From assembly GCA_905216025.1 (NCBI GenBank), contig CAJMSE010000018.1, positions 16,761-80,760 on the forward strand: a stretch of DNA of 64,000 bases, written 5' to 3'. Every line of letters starts with the position of its first letter. Position 1 is the first letter of the stretch. Position numbers and translations under genes: made by a program. Below, piece by piece: positions 51,636 through 58,926 of the stretch. The notes under the pieces were generated by a model, which worked only from the letters and a program-made list of their open reading frames with translations, was not told where the DNA came from and made no database searches. This DNA comes from an uncultured bacterium (lineage in GTDB: Bacteria; Bacteroidota; Bacteroidia; Bacteroidales; Bacteroidaceae).

Positions 51636-51643
51636 CAAAGGTA
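51636..51643 (-). promoter_or_regulatory. -7 box of the nuo operon promoter
   Basis: The minus strand reads TACCTTTG 45 bp before nuoA. The divergent DUF3791 promoter lies about 100 bp away in the same intergenic region. Confidence 0.6.
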
Positions 51644-51734
51644 ATAAAATAATTGCAAAGAGTATTATTAAAAGTAAAAAAATATGGAATCGCATTGTTA
51701 TTTGCTTTTTTAAGCCATTTTAGCACCGGATACT

Positions 51735-51765
51735 TTTGCTGTAAATGGATTTAAATGTATCTTTG
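51735..51765 (+). promoter_or_regulatory. Promoter of the DUF3791-DUF3990 cassette
   Basis: TTTG at 51735-51738, then exactly 19 bp, then TATCTTTG at 51758-51765: a textbook Bacteroidetes promoter 38 bp before the ATG at 51803. Confidence 0.8.
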
Positions 51766-51802
51766 CATAATAGCAACTTATATATTCACACATAAATAAT
51801 GT

Positions 51803-52045
51803 ATGGAACAACTCATTGAAATACCAAAGACACAAGTCGTCTTAGCCTTTGTTGCCACCTGCATAGAGTCTACAGCCAGGCTGCTCAACGTGAGTTATAA
51901 AGAGGTGTACCAAAGAATGAAACGTGTGGGATTGATAGAGAACTACATTATCCCGCACTATGAGTTGCTGCATAGTGAAAGCAGGGAAAACATTGCCGCC
52001 GGCATGGTTGAATGTCTTAAGAACTGGGAGGCAAGACCATCATGA
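51803..52045 (+). CDS. DUF3791 family small protein (first gene of an ART-like cassette)
   Basis: 80 residues, helical, no membrane segment. The family pattern is visible in VVLAFVATCIESTARLL, VSYKEVYQRMKRVGLIENYI and PHYELLHSESRENIAAGMVE. It is followed by the DUF3990 gene with a 4-bp ATGA overlap, so the two are translationally coupled. Small proteins placed before an ADP-ribosyltransferase-like gene commonly act as its antitoxin, specificity factor or regulator, but nothing here proves that. I could not see a DNA-binding motif with confidence. Confidence 0.8.
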   Translation: MEQLIEIPKTQVVLAFVATCIESTARLLNVSYKEVYQRMKRVGLIENYIIPHYELLHSESRENIAAGMVECLKNWEARPS

Positions 52046-52533
52046 AAACGATAACAGTGTATCATGGCGGCACGGAGCCTGTAATGCATCCTGTATGCAA
52101 ATATGGAAGGGCCAACCTCGACTTCGGCTGCGGCTTCTATATCACAGACATACGCCGGCAAGCAGAGTCATGGGCAGCCATAACAGCCAGCCGTAGGAAC
52201 CAAAGACCCTTGCTCAACATATACCGATTGGATAAGGAAGCCGTCTTAAAAGAAGCATGTTGTAAGATTTTCAAGGCGTATGACATTGAGTGGCTTGAAT
52301 TCATCGTTGCAAGCAGGCAAGGGCATAATGTCGCAGAAAGATACGACTATATAGAAGGCGGAATTGCCGACGACCGCGTCATAGACACCGTCAATCTCTA
52401 CATGACCGGACTAATGGATATCAACACGGCCTTAACGCGTTTATCAATGCACAGTCCGAACAATCAGATATGCATCCTCAACCAAGACATTGCAGACAAA
52501 TATCTCGTATATTATGAAACAGAACAGCTATGA
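52042..52533 (+). CDS. DUF3990 protein, putative ADP-ribosyltransferase-fold enzyme (toxin-like)
   Basis: 163 residues. The N-terminal strands TITVYHGGTEPV and GRANLDFGCGFYITDIRRQA show the YHG and DFG-x-GFY-x-T signature of DUF3990, placed by family comparison in the ADP-ribosyltransferase fold group. A later conserved block, RYDYIEGGIADDRVID, may supply the acidic residue. If active, it would transfer ADP-ribose to a host or phage target. It is sandwiched between two 80-residue proteins with overlapping genes, an arrangement like a toxin with one or two guards. The ART assignment is family knowledge; activity is not proven. Confidence 0.8.
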   Translation: MKTITVYHGGTEPVMHPVCKYGRANLDFGCGFYITDIRRQAESWAAITASRRNQRPLLNIYRLDKEAVLKEACCKIFKAYDIEWLEFIVASRQGHNVAERYDYIEGGIADDRVIDTVNLYMTGLMDINTALTRLSMHSPNNQICILNQDIADKYLVYYETEQL

Positions 52534-52756
52534 TGATCCTATTAAATCACCGGTAATACAGGAGATAATAATGAGCAACCGCATTGCCGCAATATCCATG
52601 GAACTGTCAAAACGGTTGAACATAGCTCCGCTGAAAGCCTTACAGATGTTCTATGAAAGCCAGACATGTGCCGATCTGCACGACAAGCGCACAGGCCTAT
52701 ACCTATACAGCGACCTTTATGTTGCCGATGAGTTTATGAGAGGTAAAGACCACTGA
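52514..52756 (+). CDS. DUF3791-like small helical protein (third gene of the cassette)
   Basis: 80 residues from the ATG at 52514, overlapping the DUF3990 gene by 20 bp; the frame also opens at a TTG (52490), which is unlikely. Helical stretches are NRIAAISMELSKRLNIAPL and KALQMFYESQTCADLHD, ending in TGLYLYSDLYVADEFM. It has the same length as the first gene but little obvious identity to it, so the cassette has two distinct small partners. Possible roles are a second antitoxin or a toxin chaperone. Family membership is less sure than for the first gene. Confidence 0.7.
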   Translation: MKQNSYDDPIKSPVIQEIIMSNRIAAISMELSKRLNIAPLKALQMFYESQTCADLHDKRTGLYLYSDLYVADEFMRGKDH

Positions 52757-52814
52757 GCCGTTACAATTGGTGTCCCGAAAATATACCAAAAGTGCAAAAA
52801 AGCCGCTATATATC

Positions 52815-52845
52815 TTGCATTCCGCAGCAAAATATATTATCTTTG
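52815..52845 (+). promoter_or_regulatory. Promoter of the DUF6078-like gene
   Basis: TTG at 52815-52817, 20 bp, then TATCTTTG at 52838-52845. The ATG at 52853 follows after 7 bp, so the leader is extremely short or absent. Confidence 0.65.
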
Positions 52846-52852
52846 CAATATC

Positions 52853-53284
52853 ATGGAAAACAAGTTTGATTTTAAGAAGATTGGCCCGGGCTGCCTGTTT
52901 TGCTTCAATGCCGAATGCCCGAAGAGAGAAGAGTGCATATATTATTCCGTCAGCAAGCACATCCCGGATGGGATGAACATAGGCACGGCCGTGCTGCCGT
53001 CTGCCTGCCGCGGCAAGGAATGCAAGTATTTCAAGAAGAAGGAGATGGTGGAATATGCCTACGGCTTCGAGCACATCTATGAAAATGTGCTGCGCAAGCA
53101 CTACACCGGGATGCGCAAGCAACTTACCGCCTACCTCGGCAACAACGGCATGTACTACAGTTACAAGCACGGCAAGCGCGGACTGACGCCCGAACAGCAG
53201 CAATACATCCGCAAGATGTTTGCCGGCTACGGCTATCCGGAAGACGTTGTCTTCGACAGATACGAGCAGCAATACGCTTTCTGA
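52853..53284 (+). CDS. DUF6078-like cysteine-rich protein
   Basis: 143 residues. Six cysteines cluster in the first 70 residues (GCLFCFNAECPKREECIYYS and ACRGKECKYF), a layout suggesting a zinc or iron-sulphur site. The remainder is basic and helical (HYTGMRKQLTAYLGNNGMYY, LTPEQQQYIRKMFAGYG). It resembles a Bacteroidales-restricted family that I recall as DUF6078; its function is unknown. The -7 box ends 7 bp before the ATG, so the mRNA is likely leaderless or nearly so. A long hairpin ends the gene. Confidence 0.7.
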   Translation: MENKFDFKKIGPGCLFCFNAECPKREECIYYSVSKHIPDGMNIGTAVLPSACRGKECKYFKKKEMVEYAYGFEHIYENVLRKHYTGMRKQLTAYLGNNGMYYSYKHGKRGLTPEQQQYIRKMFAGYGYPEDVVFDRYEQQYAF

Positions 53285-53312
53285 CGAAGAGATTGGACAA
53301 CATTCAAGCAAT

Positions 53313-53365
53313 AAGAACAAGGTGTATCCTAAGTTGGCAACCAACTGCGGATGCACCTTGTTCTT
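53313..53365. terminator. Bidirectional terminator between the DUF6078-like gene and the DUF4435 gene
   Basis: AAGAACAAGGTG (53313-53324) pairs with CACCTTGTTCTT (53354-53365), extended inside by ATCC/GGAT and GTTGG/CCAAC. The 53-nt stem-loop is almost fully paired and sits between convergent genes. Confidence 0.85.
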
Positions 53366-53403
53366 GTTTATAAGCGTTATTCTGTTTTCAGAATATAATC
53401 AAA

Positions 53404-54315
53404 TCATTTCTTTACCATACCACCCCATTTACTTGAAATAAGGGAAATATCCTCCTTTATCTTATCAAGTTCCGGATATTTCTGCTTTTCATCAAATGTC
53501 TGTAACAATATCTGATATTCAAAAGAGTTTCCACAAAGAGCCCGTCCTATTTTCTCCACCAAGTCGTACACCGCATGCCCTTGCATGTAAAGATATGCAG
53601 TTTGCCCGTCAAGCCCTTTCTGAAGCATGGCTGTCCTGAATCCATTAATTTCATCGTCAGTATTATCATCACTGGCTGGAATATCAAACAATCCTGTAAG
53701 ATTCTGTTTCAAAGCAGATATTATCTTCTCTCCGTTGTCTTTCAACATTTCCAAACTGTTGGGCTGTATCTTTGAAATAGCCGTACATATACTATTCAAT
53801 GTCGGCCTCCGCTTACCTTTATGCTTTGCCATCAGCAGGAGAATGAGCGGTTCATAAAGGGCCGTGTTCAGCTTTTTGAAAAATTATATGAAGTCAAAAC
53901 ATATTGCAGCACCGCAGCCATGTTTATCCCACATTTCTTTAAGGGGTTCTTTCCTGCAATAATGGTTCTCCCATGAATATGTGTAAGTCTGCAAAATAAA
54001 CCTTTCAGCGCTAAGATCTCCCCTGTCTAACAGATAGTCAAAATCACTGTCTATGCACAATATATATTGTGGTCCGGCCACATCAGTATTCTTTAATATA
54101 TATGATTTCCCGGTTATCTTCTTTCCGCTACGTTCCACACACGGCACGAATTTCACTTTGAGACCTTTGACATGCGGGCTCAGTACTTTCTCCCAAAAAG
54201 GTATATCCTCCCCGTCCTCTACACGGAAATATATGTCGAACCTGGCAAGAACGGGACTGTTGGCCTCATACCGCGATATTGCGTCAAAAAATCTCTGCTT
54301 ACTTGCCTGTCCCAT
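53404..54315 (-). pseudogene. DUF4435 (AriB-like TOPRIM) gene interrupted by an in-frame TAA
   Basis: Two frames, 53884-54315 and 53404-53832, are in the same phase and separated only by a TAA at 53884-53886; the codons after it (reading FFKKLNTALYEPLILLL) continue the protein smoothly. The full product would be about 303 residues. The N-terminal piece keeps the TOPRIM-like residues: Glu in RVEDGEDIPFW (33 or 36), the Asp cluster in LCIDSDFDYLL (89, 91, 93) and TYSWENHY. In PARIS systems the DUF4435 protein AriB is the toxic nuclease released by the ATPase AriA. The gene overlaps the ATPase gene by 17 bp. It is either inactivated, expressed as two pieces, or read through. Confidence 0.82.
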
Positions 54316-55081
54316 TGTCCATCGGCTTTATCAGATCCTCTATAAAAACGATGTTATCCCGCCAGCCGTCAAGGAATATGCTCGGCGAATGTGTCGATAT
54401 TATGATCTGGCATTGAGGATTCAACTGTCTCAATGTGCGCAGTAGTTTTTCCTGCCAAGTTATGTGAAGAGACAGTTCCGGCTCGTCCATCAGCAACACA
54501 GCAGGTTTCTCATCCATCAGAAATACATTCAGAAGAATAAGCAGCATCTGCTTTTCTCCTGCCGAAAGCCCGCTCAACTGTATCACGTCACCGGTCTTCG
54601 TGTTAAAGATCGGCATGTTGTTCGATTTGTCTATGTCGATTTTCTTACCCGTTTCCGAAAAGAAACCGTTTACCATCTTAAAGAAATCTGCGACCCGCTT
54701 GTTCACCCTTTTCGTTTCCTCCGGATAATTGACAGGTATCAGTCTATAATTCGTAAGCGACGTACGGTCAGGATTCTGCATGACAACAGCAAGCAACTTG
54801 TCAAGCAACGGGCTCCTTGCCGATTTCTTCTTTCCGTCTGCCGGCACGTCAAAAGACTGGATATAAGTCAACGGACTATCCAAGTCATTACCCTTCACGG
54901 TCTTATAAAGATTACTTTTCCTTTTGTTGGTGTAATGGTTATTGATGGCATCTATCAAAGTTGTCTTACCCACGCCGTTTATACCTACGACGATATTGAC
55001 ATCTTCTTTGATCTCATTCCAAACCAAATCACACCGGCCCCACAATCCCTTTATTTCGAAGGTCTCTATATATTTACTCAT
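54299..55081 (-). CDS. AAA ATPase (SMC/OLD-like, AriA-like) paired with DUF4435
   Basis: About 260 residues from the ATG at 55081 (a GTG two codons earlier is possible). Walker A is NIVVGINGVGKTTLIDAI, the ABC-type signature is QLSGLSAGEKQMLLIL, Walker B is AVLLMDEPELSLHITW and the H-loop is IISTHSPSIF. It belongs to the AAA_15/AAA_21 group. The overlap with a DUF4435 gene recalls the PARIS anti-phage pair (AriA-AriB), although this ATPase is shorter than I expect for AriA. Other ATPase-TOPRIM pairs are possible. The promoter is at 55150-55157. All ATPase motifs look intact even though the partner gene is broken. Confidence 0.85.
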   Translation of the reverse strand: MSKYIETFEIKGLWGRCDLVWNEIKEDVNIVVGINGVGKTTLIDAINNHYTNKRKSNLYKTVKGNDLDSPLTYIQSFDVPADGKKKSARSPLLDKLLAVVMQNPDRTSLTNYRLIPVNYPEETKRVNKRVADFFKMVNGFFSETGKKIDIDKSNNMPIFNTKTGDVIQLSGLSAGEKQMLLILLNVFLMDEKPAVLLMDEPELSLHITWQEKLLRTLRQLNPQCQIIISTHSPSIFLDGWRDNIVFIEDLIKPMDNGTGK

Positions 55082-55149
55082 AATCACTCTTGCTTATACG
55101 TGTCTTGATATTCAATAACGCCCCCGGAAATGACCGGATTACATGTCAG

Positions 55150-55157
55150 CAAAGATA
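55150..55157 (-). promoter_or_regulatory. -7 box of the AriA-like ATPase promoter
   Basis: The minus strand reads TATCTTTG about 69 bp before the ATG at 55081. Confidence 0.5.
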
Positions 55158-55255
55158 TATAATTAATTTCAATACGCCAAACATAAGGCGTAAAAAAGCG
55201 CTTGACGACGGATTGCCGTCAAGCCACAGATTGACTGGAAGCAAGCGCCGGAGTT

Positions 55256-55387
55256 GTTACCTGCCGCGCGTCGCAGTGTTACGCGTGGCAGGTAACGGTG
55301 TGACGTGCGGCACGTCACAGTGTTACGAGCGGCACGTCACAGTGTTACGAGCGGCAGGTAACAATGCTACGAGCCGATCGTAACAAA
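55256..55387. repeat. 22-bp-period palindromic array, 6 units (longest in the window)
   Basis: Units start at 55256, 55278, 55300, 55322, 55344 and 55366. Five-base motifs (GTTAC, GTAAC, GTGAC, GTCAC) alternate with spacers of 9 and 3 bp. In the third unit both motifs changed together (GTGAC with GTCAC), which keeps the pairing. Two units share GTTACGAGCGGCA exactly. Confidence 0.93.
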
Positions 55388-55397
55388 TCCCAAAATA

Positions 55398-55507
55398 ATC
55401 AAGGGACAACCAAAAGATTATCAAAAGACAGTCCAAGGATTACCAAAAGACAGTTCGAGGATTACCAAGAGACATCCTAAAAACTGCCAAGAGACATCCC
55501 GAGAATA
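55398..55507. repeat. 22-bp-period direct repeat array, 5 units, unrelated sequence
   Basis: Units at 55398, 55420, 55442, 55464 and 55486 fit the pattern NNCAARRGACANYCN with an A/T-rich end, for example ACCAAAAGACAGTTCGAGG. It begins 11 bp after the GTNAC array and stops just before the acyltransferase stop codon (55525). The frame is open on the plus strand, but there is no start. Confidence 0.88.
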
Positions 55508-55524
55508 ATCAAATTAAGGCTCTT

Positions 55525-56723
55525 CTACCCCAGAACCTTCTTCTTCAGCCAACTGCGCACGGGCAGGTCGTAAAGGCGGAAGGAGGCGTAGGCCACGCCG
55601 ATGGCCAGCAGGAAAAAGCTGACGGCAACGGCTACATGCGTAGACACCGGAAGGTCGGCATGGGCGGAAGCCCACGACATCTGCACGTAGATGAAGGGAT
55701 AGTGGGTCACATAGAGCGGATAGGATATCTCGCCGAGGAAGCGGCACACGGCTCCGCCTCTCTTCCCGGTAGCCTTGCTGCCGGCTCCCACGGCTATTAT
55801 GACGGGGAAGACCAGCAGGATGACCACGGCCTCGTAGGTTCCGTTCATCCAGTAGCAGGCCTCGTCAGAGCCACCGACACGGGGCATGACGAGCAAGACG
55901 ACGATTATCAAGGCGCACCACGCGAATCCGCCCTTGACACTGAACCGTCCAAGGTCGAGCGTCTTCGCCCCGCCGTCGGCACCGGTGAACATCCGCGAGA
56001 GCAGCAGGCCGCAGAAGAACGGGTAGAAGAGGCGCGTCACGGCGATGAGCAGGTGCTCCGGGTCAAGGCTCCAGCCGCCTATGACGGTGTATGCGGCATG
56101 GCTGCGCAGGGCCAGCAGGCCGAAGACGTCGATGTTGAGGCACAGCATGACGGTGAGCGCCGCCGAGAATATGACGAAAACAGTAAGCACCGCGCGGGAG
56201 AAGCGGCGTATCACAAGGGCATAGAGCACGTTGGCTATATACTCCCACATCAGCGACCACTGGGCGTTGTTCAGCGGGTGCATCTCTCCCCACCCGCGTA
56301 TGTCGAACGCTTTGGGCGCGGGAATGAGCGTGAATCCCCACAGGCATATCACGGCCAGCAGCCACCACGGAGTGTCAAGGACAGCCTCCCACCCGGGAAG
56401 TCACCCTCGAAATAAAACAGCATCGCACCGAACAGCGTGCCGAACATAAGCATCGGGTGCAGCCTGACGAGGCGTCGCTTGAAAAACAGGCCAGTAGTCA
56501 TCCTTCCCCAACGGTCGTCATAGGCATACCCGATGACGAAACCGGACAGCATGTAGAAGAAGTCGACGGCTAAATAGCCATGGTTCAGGGGCTGTATCAC
56601 CGGCTGACCTTCGAAATAAGTCTCAATAAGATGAAAGGCCACGACAATCATTGCGGCCACGCCGCGGAGCCCGTCGAGAATCTCGTAGCGCGGCTTTGAA
56701 GAGAGAGGGGATGTCTGCTGCAT
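55525..56723 (-). pseudogene. Acyltransferase 3 family membrane protein, frameshifted
   Basis: The N-terminal part (56723 down to about 56395) reads ILDGLRGVAAMIVVAFHLIE and YLAVDFFYMLSGFVIGYAYD, classic acyltransferase 3 motifs with the catalytic His. The frame then fails at 56391-56397 within CCCGGGTGGG; removing one missing-base effect restores WEAVLDTPWWLLAVICLWG and the rest of the 10-helix protein to RSWLKKKVLG. So one nucleotide is missing relative to an intact gene of about 400 codons. Such enzymes O-acylate surface polysaccharides. The start is ATG 56723, because a -7 box at 56739-56746 overlaps the longer frame. It is probably inactive unless phase-variable. Confidence 0.88.
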
Positions 56724-56738
56724 AATGCTTTTTGGCTG

Positions 56739-56746
56739 CAAATTTA
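56739..56746 (-). promoter_or_regulatory. -7 box of the acyltransferase promoter
   Basis: The minus strand reads TAAATTTG 16 bp before the ATG at 56723; this rules out the in-frame TTG at 56741. Confidence 0.55.
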
Positions 56747-56802
56747 GTATTTATTATTGAATATCTTGCCGGTCGGCTATATATTTTCATATTATCCTCA
56801 CC

Positions 56803-57672
56803 TCACTGCAAACCATGATATGCCACGAGCCCTGCCATGGGGCTGCGTTCTATGCGGCCGATGGCGAATCCTTCGGCGCGGGCGGCTTCCGACAGCTCGG
56901 CGGAGAAATAGTGCGCGATGCTGCCCACGGCATTCACGGGCAGGTCGGGACGGCCGTACTGACTGACGTTGCGGCGGAAGAAGGCGCGGAAATTGTCTGT
57001 TACGAGGGTGCGCACGGCAGGCACAGACAGATGACTGTGGATGAACGGGGCGAGCGAGGCGAGGAAACGGTTGGCCAACGGGGCGCGGTATACGCGGTCT
57101 ATGACATCGGCCATGGTCATGCCGGTATGGCTATGGAATGCCTCGCGGAGCGTCTCGGTGGCGCTTTGGCCGCAGCTGCCGCCGTCGCCGGGCAGGCCCT
57201 TGAAGAGCGCGTTGATGAAGATGCGGCCCAGCACGGCGCCGCTTCCCTCGTCGCCGAGGATGTAGCCGAGCGGCGGGGTGTTCATCACGATGCGGCTGCC
57301 GTCGTACAGGCACGAGTTCGCCCCCGTGCCGAGGATGCAGGCAATGCCCTCCCCTGCCCCGCAGAGGGCGCGCGCAGCCCCGAGCAGGTCGCCGCCGATC
57401 TCTATCCTGCGGCAACCGGTGAACGCGCTGCCGAGCACCCCCTGCATCGCGGGGATGCACTCCTCGCGGCATCCGCTGCCGTAGAAGAATATGGCGCTGA
57501 CGTCCCGGCCGGCAAGCGCGGGCAGGAGCTCGCCCTGCACTATGGCGCTTATCTGCTGCTCACTCTGATGGAACGGGTTTATACCTTGTGTGGAAACATT
57601 TGCCGCCACCGTCCCGTTTTCAGACAGGCACCAGTCTGTCTTCGTGCTTCCGCTATCTGCTATGAGTATCAT
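56803..57672 (-). CDS. N-acetylglucosamine-kinase-like BadF/BadG ATPase family protein
   Basis: 289 residues of the ASKHA fold. The phosphate-1 motif is LIADSGSTKTDWCL at the N-terminus, phosphate-2 is CILGTGANSCLYDG, and the conserved loop GYILGDEGSGAVLGR is typical of GlcNAc kinases in the BadF/BadG/BcrA/BcrD family. It would phosphorylate an amino sugar, perhaps recycled from peptidoglycan or host glycans, in the cytoplasm. It is monocistronic with a -7 box at 57735-57742. Substrate preference (GlcNAc or a related hexosamine) is inferred from the family only. Confidence 0.85.
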   Translation of the reverse strand: MILIADSGSTKTDWCLSENGTVAANVSTQGINPFHQSEQQISAIVQGELLPALAGRDVSAIFFYGSGCREECIPAMQGVLGSAFTGCRRIEIGGDLLGAARALCGAGEGIACILGTGANSCLYDGSRIVMNTPPLGYILGDEGSGAVLGRIFINALFKGLPGDGGSCGQSATETLREAFHSHTGMTMADVIDRVYRAPLANRFLASLAPFIHSHLSVPAVRTLVTDNFRAFFRRNVSQYGRPDLPVNAVGSIAHYFSAELSEAARAEGFAIGRIERSPMAGLVAYHGLQ

Positions 57673-57734
57673 CCGGTTCTTTTCTGCTCGTTAAAACAAT
57701 GCGCGGCCGCGCCCTGCGGTCCGTTTATGAGGTG

Positions 57735-57742
57735 CAAATATA
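57735..57742 (-). promoter_or_regulatory. -7 box of the GlcNAc-kinase-like gene promoter
   Basis: The minus strand reads TATATTTG 62 bp before the ATG at 57672. Confidence 0.5.
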
Positions 57743-57836
57743 GGCATTTAAACGGGCTTTACGGAACTGCCGGGAGTTAAAAGAAGTTATAGCGAGGCAG
57801 AAAGGAGCGCAGGAAGAGAAGCATCCGGGATTCAAT

Positions 57837-58016
57837 GACGGTGCAGCGGGCAGCTCCCGGCGATGCAAGGGGTAGCCCGTGACGGTGCAACGGAGGCCTT
57901 CTGACGGTGTAACGGAGTGCGTTTAACGGTGCGATCGGCTGCCCGTCATGGTATCCTGCCTGCTTTAAAAAGTGTTTGTGCCAGCTATCAAAAGTGTTTT
58001 TGAGAGCTAAGCCAAG
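57837..58016 (-). repeat. 22-bp-period array (5 units) with leader, copy D2
   Basis: Units at 57837, 57859, 57881, 57903 and 57925 share GACGGTG(C/T)AACGG, that is GNNAC-GGT-GNAAC-N9. Directly to the right, 57947-58016 is the leader shared (reverse complemented) with 6860-6939, including AGCTATCAAAAGTGTTTTTG. A further partial copy, GTGTTTGAGAGCTGGCAAAAA, follows at 58019-58038. Confidence 0.85.
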
Positions 58017-58091
58017 CGTGTTTGAGAGCTGGCAAAAACGAAAGCAGAAACAGGCAAAATACACACCGCTTTACAAATTTATCGTGAAAGA

Positions 58092-58123
58092 TTGGTCCGT
58101 TACATGATTTTTGCTTAATTTTG
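58092..58123 (+). promoter_or_regulatory. Promoter of the kdsA operon
   Basis: TTG at 58092-58094, 21 bp, then TAATTTTG at 58116-58123. Transcription should begin near 58130, which excludes the in-frame ATG at 58126. Confidence 0.65.
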
Positions 58124-58152
58124 CAATGACAAATATTTGTTTTATCCAAAGT

Positions 58153-58911
58153 ATGAGAAATACATTCATCGCCGGTCCCTGCGTGATAGAATCGGCAGAA
58201 CTTTTAGACACCGTCGCCCGCGAACTGGTAAGAATCAACCGGCTCTTGGGCACAGACATAATATTCAAAGCCTCCTTCGACAAGGCCAACCGCACTTCAG
58301 TAAGCTCTTTCCGCGGTCCGGGCCTGGAGAAGGGCCTCGCCATGCTGGCCGACATCAAGAGCCGCCACGGCCTCTGCATTCTTACGGACATACACGAGAG
58401 CTGGCAGGCTGCCCCCGTGGCCGAGGTTGCCGACGTGATACAGATACCCGCCTTCCTCTGCCGGCAGACCGACCTGCTCGTAGCCGCTGCGCGCACGGGC
58501 CGCACGGTGAACATCAAGAAGGCGCAGTTTCTCAGCGGAGCGGACATGCGCTACCCCGTAGAGAAGGCCCGCGACGCCGGAGCCGGCGAGGTGTGGCTCA
58601 CCGAGCGTGGCAACAGCTTCGGCTATAACAACCTTGTGGTCGACTTCCGCAACATCGACGACATGCTCGGCATCGTGCCAACGGTGATAATGGACTGCAC
58701 ACACAGCGTGCAACGGCCGGGCGGAGCCGGCGGAAAGACGGGCGGCGACAGGCGCTTCGTGCCGCAGATGGCACTGGCGGCCAAGGCGTTCGGAGCCACG
58801 GGATACTTCTTCGAGGTGCACCCCGACCCCGACCGCGGACTGAGCGACGCCGCAAACATGCTCGAGCTCGCCAAGCTCGAGGGACTCGTGAGAAAACTGA
58901 TATCTGACTAA
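58153..58911 (+). CDS. kdsA: 3-deoxy-8-phosphooctulonate (KDO-8-P) synthase
   Basis: About 252 residues from the ATG at 58153, chosen from the promoter position. Motifs are MRNTFIAGPCVIES, IIFKASFDKANRTSVSSF, RGPGLEKGL, ILTDIHE and IQIPAFLCRQTDLL. The Cys in AGPC, with Glu in FFEVHPDP and Asp in GLSDA, matches the metal-dependent class of this enzyme rather than the metal-free E. coli type. It condenses PEP with arabinose 5-phosphate to KDO-8-P for lipid A-core synthesis in the cytoplasm. kdsD follows 15 bp later and supplies the arabinose 5-phosphate. Confidence 0.96.
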   Translation: MRNTFIAGPCVIESAELLDTVARELVRINRLLGTDIIFKASFDKANRTSVSSFRGPGLEKGLAMLADIKSRHGLCILTDIHESWQAAPVAEVADVIQIPAFLCRQTDLLVAAARTGRTVNIKKAQFLSGADMRYPVEKARDAGAGEVWLTERGNSFGYNNLVVDFRNIDDMLGIVPTVIMDCTHSVQRPGGAGGKTGGDRRFVPQMALAAKAFGATGYFFEVHPDPDRGLSDAANMLELAKLEGLVRKLISD

Positions 58912-58926
58912 ACGGCAACAACGGAC

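Noticed and set aside
53404..53832. Separate 142-residue gene downstream of the DUF4435 fragment
   Set aside because: It is in the same frame as the upstream piece, with coding-like sequence continuing back to the TAA, so it is the second half of one gene.
55525..56352. Independent membrane protein gene starting at 56352
   Set aside because: It is the C-terminal part of the frameshifted acyltransferase; the upstream frame supplies the missing catalytic N-terminus.
20290..57946. CRISPR array interpretation of the 22-bp repeats
   Set aside because: Units are contiguous with no spacer of constant length between identical repeats, the repeat itself is variable, and there are no cas genes in the window.
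58111..58152. Longer KdsA start (TTG 58111 or ATG 58126)
   Set aside because: The -7 box at 58116-58123 overlaps or immediately precedes these codons; the family begins with the MRNTFIAGPC segment.
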